A stretch of DNA of 5,204 bases from JAWLGJ01 sp041685145. Its GTDB lineage: Bacteria; Pseudomonadota; Alphaproteobacteria; Rhodospirillales; Magnetospirillaceae. Of this stretch, positions 1 through 5,204 are shown in pieces. The notes under the pieces were generated by a model. It saw nothing but the letters and a program-made list of their open reading frames with translations, did no database searches and was not told the DNA's origin. Made by a program: the position numbers and the translations under genes. The stretch is taken from NCBI GenBank assembly GCA_041685145.1, contig JAWLGJ010000088.1, positions 1 through 5,204 of the forward strand, read 5' to 3'. Position 1 is the stretch's first letter. The number at the start of each line of letters is the position of its first letter.

Positions 1-1
1 T

Positions 2-91
2 TTTCCCATCGCGCTGGCGATCGAGCGCCGCCGCCTGCGTCAGGCGCGGCGCGCCACCGCCACGGCCGAGGCGGAACGGGCCTACCGCTGA
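2..91 (+). CDS. C-terminal end of an unidentified protein (partial)
   Basis: This open frame enters from the left edge and stops at TGA 89-91, giving 29 residues. Nearly every codon ends in G or C, as in the genes nearby, which favours real coding. The visible tail begins with a short hydrophobic run (FPIALAIE) and then becomes rich in Arg and Ala (ERRRLRQARRA). That would suit a cytoplasmic tail after a final membrane helix, but too little is present to name a family. It converges on purL, with only 10 bases between the two stop codons and no obvious terminator between them. The frame is inferred from codon use and the stop position alone, so confidence is moderate. Confidence 0.5.
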   Translation, partial: FPIALAIERRRLRQARRATATAEAERAYR

Positions 92-101
92 TCGCGACAG
101 G

Positions 102-2299
<2,198 letters not shown>

Positions 2300-2303
<4 letters not shown>

Positions 2304-2989
2304 GCCGCCGCCTCCGTCAGCGCCTCGAACATCGGGCGGCCATCGATGCCGCCCAGCAGCGGTTCGGCGAGGCGCTCGGGGTGGGGCATCATGCCCAGCA
2401 CCGTGCGGCGTGCGTTGAAGACGCCGGCGATGTTGTTGAGCGAGCCGTTGGGATTGGCCGCCGCCGTCACCGCGCCGCTTTCGTCGCAGTAACGGAAGGC
2501 GACCTGGCCCTGGTCCTCGATCCGCCTCAGGGTCTCGGTGTCGGCGAAATAGTTGCCGTCGTGGTGGGCGACGGGGACGCGGATCACCTGTCCCCGGCGA
2601 TAGCGGCGGGTGAACAGGCTGTCGTCGTCCTCGACGCGCAGCCACACGTCCCTGCACACGAAGCGCAGATCGGCGTTGCGCATCAGCACGCCGGGCAGCA
2701 GCCCCGCCTCGCAGAGGATCTGGAAGCCGTTGCAGATGCCCAGCACCGGCACGCCCGCCTTGGCGCGCGCCACCACCTCGCGCATCACCGGCGAGTGCGC
2801 CGCCATCGCGCCGCAGCGCAGATAGTCGCCATAGGAGAAACCGCCCGGCACCACGATCAGGTCGACGGGCGGCAGTTCGGCGTTGCCGTGCCAGGCCATG
2901 ACCGGCGGCCGGCCCATGCTGGCCTCCAGCGCCACGGCGACGTCACGGTCGCAGTTGGAGCCGGGAAAGACGATGACGGCGGCGTGCAA
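2300..2989 (-). CDS. purQ: Phosphoribosylformylglycinamidine synthase, glutaminase subunit PurQ
   Basis: This class I glutamine amidotransferase hydrolyses glutamine and passes ammonia to PurL in FGAM synthase. The 229-aa product has the family N-terminus AAVIVFPGSNCDRD, the PGGFSYGDYLR oxyanion-region motif at 48-58 and the nucleophile Cys86 in GICNGFQ. The other two triad members, His203 and Glu205, lie in MPHPE. Length and ends match known PurQ proteins. The start chosen is TTG at 2989, directly before the conserved AAVIVFPG. A G-run (GGGGGG) lies about 9 bases upstream as a possible ribosome site. An in-frame ATG at 3034 would add 15 residues that are not typical of the family and has no clear ribosome site. 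The stop TGA overlaps the purL GTG start, so translation of the two subunits is probably coupled. purS is not next to it. Confidence 0.96.
2311..2315 (-). promoter_or_regulatory. Ribosome binding site of purL inside purQ
   Basis: On the minus strand this reads GGAGG, 7 bases before the GTG start at 2303, and lies within the last codons of purQ. It fixes the purL start at the GTGA overlap and supports translational coupling of the two subunits. Confidence 0.8.
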
Positions 2990-3033
2990 GGCGGCAGACC
3001 CCCCGGAAAATCGCGGTTGCGCAGGCGTGCCCA

Positions 3034-3062
3034 TACATACGACCGCCGACCGAACGACGCAA
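3034..3062 (-). promoter_or_regulatory. Possible purQL promoter
   Basis: In the 89-base gap before purQ, the minus strand has TTGCGT (3057-3062), a 17-base spacer, then TATGTA (3034-3039). Each hexamer matches only three positions of the sigma-70 consensus, but the spacing is ideal. It lies in the only stretch of the gap with some A/T. If used, transcription would begin near 3027, inside the alternative longer purQ frame, which fits the TTG start at 2989. The evidence is weak; purQL may instead be read through from the two upstream genes. Confidence 0.25.
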
Positions 3063-3078
3063 GGCAAACGGGGCGGCC

Positions 3079-3552
3079 TCAGCCCATCCAGGCGGGGCGC
3101 CGGCGGCGCGTCCATTTCGCCGGGCCCTTGCGCGCGAAGACGGCCTTTTCGGCGGCGTAGAAGGCGCGGTAGGCGGCGACGGCGTCGGGGCCTTTGTAGG
3201 CGTCGGGCATGGCCTGCGGCGGGTCCGTCCAGCCCGCCTCGGGCAGCGGCGGGGCCTCGGGCAGCGCCGCGATGACGGCGGCGGCGCCGTGGCTGCGGCC
3301 GAAGCGCCAGGTGTATTCGGCGCACAGGGCCAGGCCCAGGCGGCGCAGCCATTGCCAGTGCGCCAGGCTGTCGCCGGCCCACAGCACGCTGGGATGGCGG
3401 GGGTGGGTGGGCTTCCAGGGCGCCGGCAGGCCGTGGCGGTGCAGGGCCGCGCACAGAATCTGGCCGGTCTCGGTCGCCATCCTGACGACGTGGACGTCGG
3501 AATGCAGGCGCGCCGCCGCCAAGGGGTCGCGGTCCAGGAAGAAGATGTTCAC
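3079..3552 (-). CDS. Conserved hypothetical protein of a family common in tailed phages
   Basis: This is a 157-aa soluble protein of unknown function. Its pattern matches one I remember from hypothetical proteins of T4-like cyanophages and other marine phages. Shared features are an N-terminus MNIFFLDRDP followed by DxHVVxMxxETxQxLC (residues 19-34). Then come a THPRHPS segment (49-55) with W58, ALCAEYTWRFGxxH (75-88), QAMP (113-116), AYRAFYAAEK (127-136) and a closing basic stretch with Trp147 and Trp155. Invariant-looking His, Asp, Glu and Arg residues suggest an enzyme or nucleic-acid-binding protein, but no catalytic activity can be assigned. No signal peptide or membrane helix is seen. 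The start is GTG at 3552, which gives the family N-terminus exactly, with GGGG and TAGG upstream as possible ribosome sites. It begins 6 bases after the upstream gene stops. Family recognition is from memory, not a search. Confidence 0.85.
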   Translation of the reverse strand: MNIFFLDRDPLAAARLHSDVHVVRMATETGQILCAALHRHGLPAPWKPTHPRHPSVLWAGDSLAHWQWLRRLGLALCAEYTWRFGRSHGAAAVIAALPEAPPLPEAGWTDPPQAMPDAYKGPDAVAAYRAFYAAEKAVFARKGPAKWTRRRRPAWMG

Positions 3553-3558
3553 GGCGGC

Positions 3559-4302
3559 CTACCCCGCCGCCGGCTGCTCGGCCTCCTGGATGGCGGCCAT
3601 CGCGCGGCTGAGGTCGGGCACCGATCCGGTTTCATGCAGCCCGGCCAGCACATTGTAGGCATCGGTCTTCAGCGCCGCCATGTCCAGGTCCAGCCGCGAC
3701 ACCCACAGGCGCCGGGCAAAGGCGCGGGACAGGCGGTTGAACACTCCCACCGCCAGCGCGTAGACGTCGGGCTCGCGGTCGGCCTCGCGTTCGGCCTCGA
3801 TGGCGCGCAGCAGGACGCGGCGGAAACACTCCGCGAAGGCCATCTCGAAGGCGCGCTTCTGCAACTGTCCGAAGGGCAGCGCCTGCTGCGTCGCCAGCCC
3901 GTGAAAAAAGACGCCGGACTCGTCCAGGAACTCGCCCAATTGCCGGGCGAGGGCGGTGTCGTCCAGCTCCAGGATGGCGACGTCCTCGAAGATCTTGGGC
4001 ACAAACAGGCGCAGGAGCCGCTGATAGGCCCAGGCCCAGCAGGTCGGGCTGCCGCGCGCCGCGGCGTTCTGCATTTGCTGCAGCGTCCGCCGCCCGGTCT
4101 CCGACGCCGACAGATGCACCACCGCCTTCTCGATCAGATCCTCGGCCTGGCTGGTGCGGCCGGCGTGGTGCATCGCCTCCTTGGCCTCCAGGGCAAGGGC
4201 CATCAGCCGCTGCACCCCGTCGCACAGGTGCCGGCCGGTGCAGTCGGGGTTTCCGGGGGGGCCGGGGCAGTCCTCGGCCGGGGGCATCTCGCGCACCGTC
4301 AT
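3559..4302 (-). CDS. Unrecognised 247-aa protein, mostly helical
   Basis: I do not recognise this protein. The N-terminus is rich in Pro, Gly and Cys, with Cys12, Cys21, His25 and Cys27, a spacing that could bind a metal. The remainder looks alpha-helical, soluble and rich in Ala, Leu, Glu and Arg, including ALEAKEAMHHAGR, AYQRLLRLFVPKIFEDVAI and AFEMAFAECFRRVLLRAIEAE. It has no clear signal peptide or transmembrane segment. ATG at 4302 was chosen because codons downstream are consistently G/C-ending. The in-frame stretch up to ATG 4383 uses CTA, CTT, CCT, TTG and CGT and looks non-coding. However, 4302 lacks a ribosome site, while 4383 has GGAAGG 5 bases upstream and would give 274 aa. It is probably co-transcribed with the phage-type gene 6 bases downstream, and perhaps with purQL. 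Coding is well supported; function is unknown. Confidence 0.8.
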   Translation of the reverse strand: MTVREMPPAEDCPGPPGNPDCTGRHLCDGVQRLMALALEAKEAMHHAGRTSQAEDLIEKAVVHLSASETGRRTLQQMQNAAARGSPTCWAWAYQRLLRLFVPKIFEDVAILELDDTALARQLGEFLDESGVFFHGLATQQALPFGQLQKRAFEMAFAECFRRVLLRAIEAEREADREPDVYALAVGVFNRLSRAFARRLWVSRLDLDMAALKTDAYNVLAGLHETGSVPDLSRAMAAIQEAEQPAAG

Positions 4303-4427
4303 GGGCAAAAGGCTAGGCAAGCCGCGCCGGTTACGCAATAGGCGGCGCGCCGCCGCCCGAAGCAGACGGCCGGCCCCCGCCATCACGGCCTTCCGCCACC
4401 GGCACATCGCCCCAACATTCCTGGGTA

Positions 4428-4440
4428 CATTGCCGCAATG
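4428..4440. repeat. Perfect 13-base dyad CATTGC-C-GCAATG before doxX
   Basis: Six-base arms surround a single central base, immediately before the doxX ribosome site. A one-base loop cannot form an RNA hairpin, so if it functions it would be as a protein-binding site on DNA. It is more A/T-rich than its surroundings. No known regulator site is recognised. Confidence 0.35.
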
Positions 4441-4445
4441 GAGGG
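4440..4445 (+). promoter_or_regulatory. Ribosome binding site of doxX
   Basis: GGAGGG lies 5 bases before ATG 4451 and selects this start. It rules out the nearby ATG at 4438, which is in another frame and overlaps the site. Confidence 0.75.
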
Positions 4446-4450
4446 CCGCC

Positions 4451-4921
<471 letters not shown>

Positions 4922-4937
4922 CCCTTTCGGGGCAGGG

Positions 4938-4965
4938 CTTGACAACGAATTTTCCTGCCTTAAAT
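4938..4965 (+). promoter_or_regulatory. groES promoter, RpoH-like heat-shock type
   Basis: CTTGACA (4938-4944), 13 bases, then CCTTAAAT (4958-4965). The CTTG start and the CC-led -10 resemble heat-shock sigma-32 (RpoH) promoters, whose spacing this fits. The same bases also read as a sigma-70 promoter: TTGACA is a perfect -35, with TTAAAT after a 15-base spacer, slightly short. Transcription would begin near 4972, about 60 bases before groES. The region is distinctly A/T-rich for this DNA. Promoter identity is fairly secure; the sigma factor is inferred. Confidence 0.65.
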
Positions 4966-4967
4966 AG

Positions 4968-4994
4968 CCCGCGCTCGCCGCAAGGGAGCGTTGC
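4968..4994 (+). promoter_or_regulatory. Degenerate CIRCE-like operator (HrcA site) before groES
   Basis: The core reads GCGCTC, 9 bases, GAGCGT, with perfect five-base arms CGCTC (4972-4976) and GAGCG (4986-4990). The consensus CIRCE is TTAGCACTC-N9-GAGTGCTAA. The arms here match it at 6 of 9 and 5 of 9 positions, and the spacer length is exact. It overlaps the expected transcription start, the usual position for HrcA repression of groESL. The outer arm bases do not match, so it is either a diverged site or chance. Confidence 0.4.
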
Positions 4995-4999
4995 AACGG

Positions 5000-5022
5000 G
5001 TCATTTGCTGCAAGGGAATGAC
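5000..5022 (+). repeat. Possible leader hairpin abutting the groES ribosome site
   Basis: GTCATT (5000-5005) and AATGAC (5017-5022) can pair around an 11-base loop. The stem ends directly at the GGAG ribosome site (5023-5026). The stem is short and A/U-rich, so it would melt easily. Confidence 0.3.
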
Positions 5023-5026
5023 GGAG
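5023..5026 (+). promoter_or_regulatory. Ribosome binding site of groES
   Basis: GGAG lies 6 bases before ATG 5033, a normal spacing, and confirms that start. Confidence 0.7.
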
Positions 5027-5032
5027 ACAGAG

Positions 5033-5204
5033 ATGAAATTCCGACCTCTTCACGATCGGGTGCTCGTCCGCCGCGTCGAGCAGGAGGAAAAGACCGCCGG
5101 CGGCATCATCATCCCCGACACCGCCAAGGAAAAGCCCCAGCAGGGCGAGGTTCTGGCCGTGGGGCCGGGCGCCCGCGGCGACGACGGCAAGCTGGTCGCC
5201 CCCG
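5033..5204 (+). CDS. groES: Co-chaperonin GroES (Cpn10), N-terminal part
   Basis: GroES forms the seven-subunit lid of the cytoplasmic GroEL folding chamber. Fifty-seven of the usual ~95 codons lie before the window end. The N-terminus FRPLHDRVLVRR and the following EEKTAGGIIIPDTAKEKPQQGEVLAVGPG (residues 18-46) are classic. The mobile loop includes the hydrophobic tripeptide Ile25-Ile26-Ile27, which contacts GroEL. ATG 5033 is supported by its ribosome site and the family N-terminus. Upstream lie a heat-shock-like promoter and a CIRCE-like dyad, consistent with stress control. In most bacteria groEL follows directly, so it is expected just past the edge but cannot be seen. Confidence 0.97.
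   Translation, partial: MKFRPLHDRVLVRRVEQEEKTAGGIIIPDTAKEKPQQGEVLAVGPGARGDDGKLVAP

Larger units (their letters stand above)
4303..4450. other. Divergent intergenic region between the 247-aa gene and doxX
   Basis: These 148 bases separate two diverging genes and should hold a promoter for each. No strong sigma-70 promoter is visible on either strand. On the minus strand, TTGCGT, 17 bases, then TAGCCT ends about 7 bases before ATG 4302 and could drive a leaderless transcript, but the -10 is poor. The doxX side contains a 13-base dyad (4428-4440). A 14-base GC palindrome lies at 4341-4354. If the 247-aa gene really starts at 4383, part of this region is coding. Confidence 0.5.

Noticed and set aside
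2990..3034. Longer purQ from ATG 3034
   Set aside because: It adds 15 residues before the conserved PurQ N-terminus, has no clear ribosome site, and its ATG falls within the candidate promoter.
3289..4341. Long plus-strand open frame opposite the two hypothetical genes
   Set aside because: It is an antisense shadow with low-complexity Gln, Gly, Arg and His composition, no ribosome site and no family resemblance. The minus-strand frames have better codon use and one matches a known protein pattern.
4341..4354. Perfect 14-base palindrome GGCGGCGCGCCGCC
   Set aside because: It is made only of G and C in a region rich in such runs, so chance is a sufficient explanation.

Overview
The window is very GC-rich, with G or C at most third codon positions. 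It reads as chromosomal DNA of a proteobacterium, most likely an alphaproteobacterium. The basis is the small PurL used with a separate PurQ, the close match of these proteins to alphaproteobacterial versions as I remember them, and the groES promoter region. The species cannot be named from the sequence.

Layout, left to right. Bases 2-91 hold the last 29 codons of an unidentified plus-strand gene, which converges on purL with a 10-base gap. Bases 102-4302 carry four genes on the minus strand. In transcription order they are an unrecognised 247-aa protein (3559-4302), a 157-aa protein of a type I know mainly from tailed phages (3079-3552), purQ (2300-2989) and purL (102-2303). The first two are 6 bases apart, and purQ and purL overlap by 4 bases (GTGA). 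An 89-base gap before purQ may hold its own promoter. Bases 4303-4450 are a 148-base divergent intergenic region. A DoxX-family membrane protein follows on the plus strand (4451-4921). A 111-base regulatory region then leads into groES (from 5033), which is cut by the window end.

PurQ and PurL form formylglycinamidine ribonucleotide (FGAM) synthase, step four of de novo purine synthesis: PurQ releases ammonia from glutamine and PurL uses it with ATP. This form of the enzyme also needs the small subunit PurS, usually encoded just upstream of purQ. No purS is present here, and the two hypothetical genes occupy its usual place. The groES upstream region has a heat-shock-like promoter followed by a degenerate CIRCE-like dyad at the correct 9-base spacing, which suggests RpoH and/or HrcA control.

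No CRISPR array, insertion sequence, tRNA or rRNA is visible. The most unusual content is the phage-type protein beside core purine genes, the unrecognised gene coupled to it, and the missing purS. I do not see convincing evidence of a wholly new biological system.
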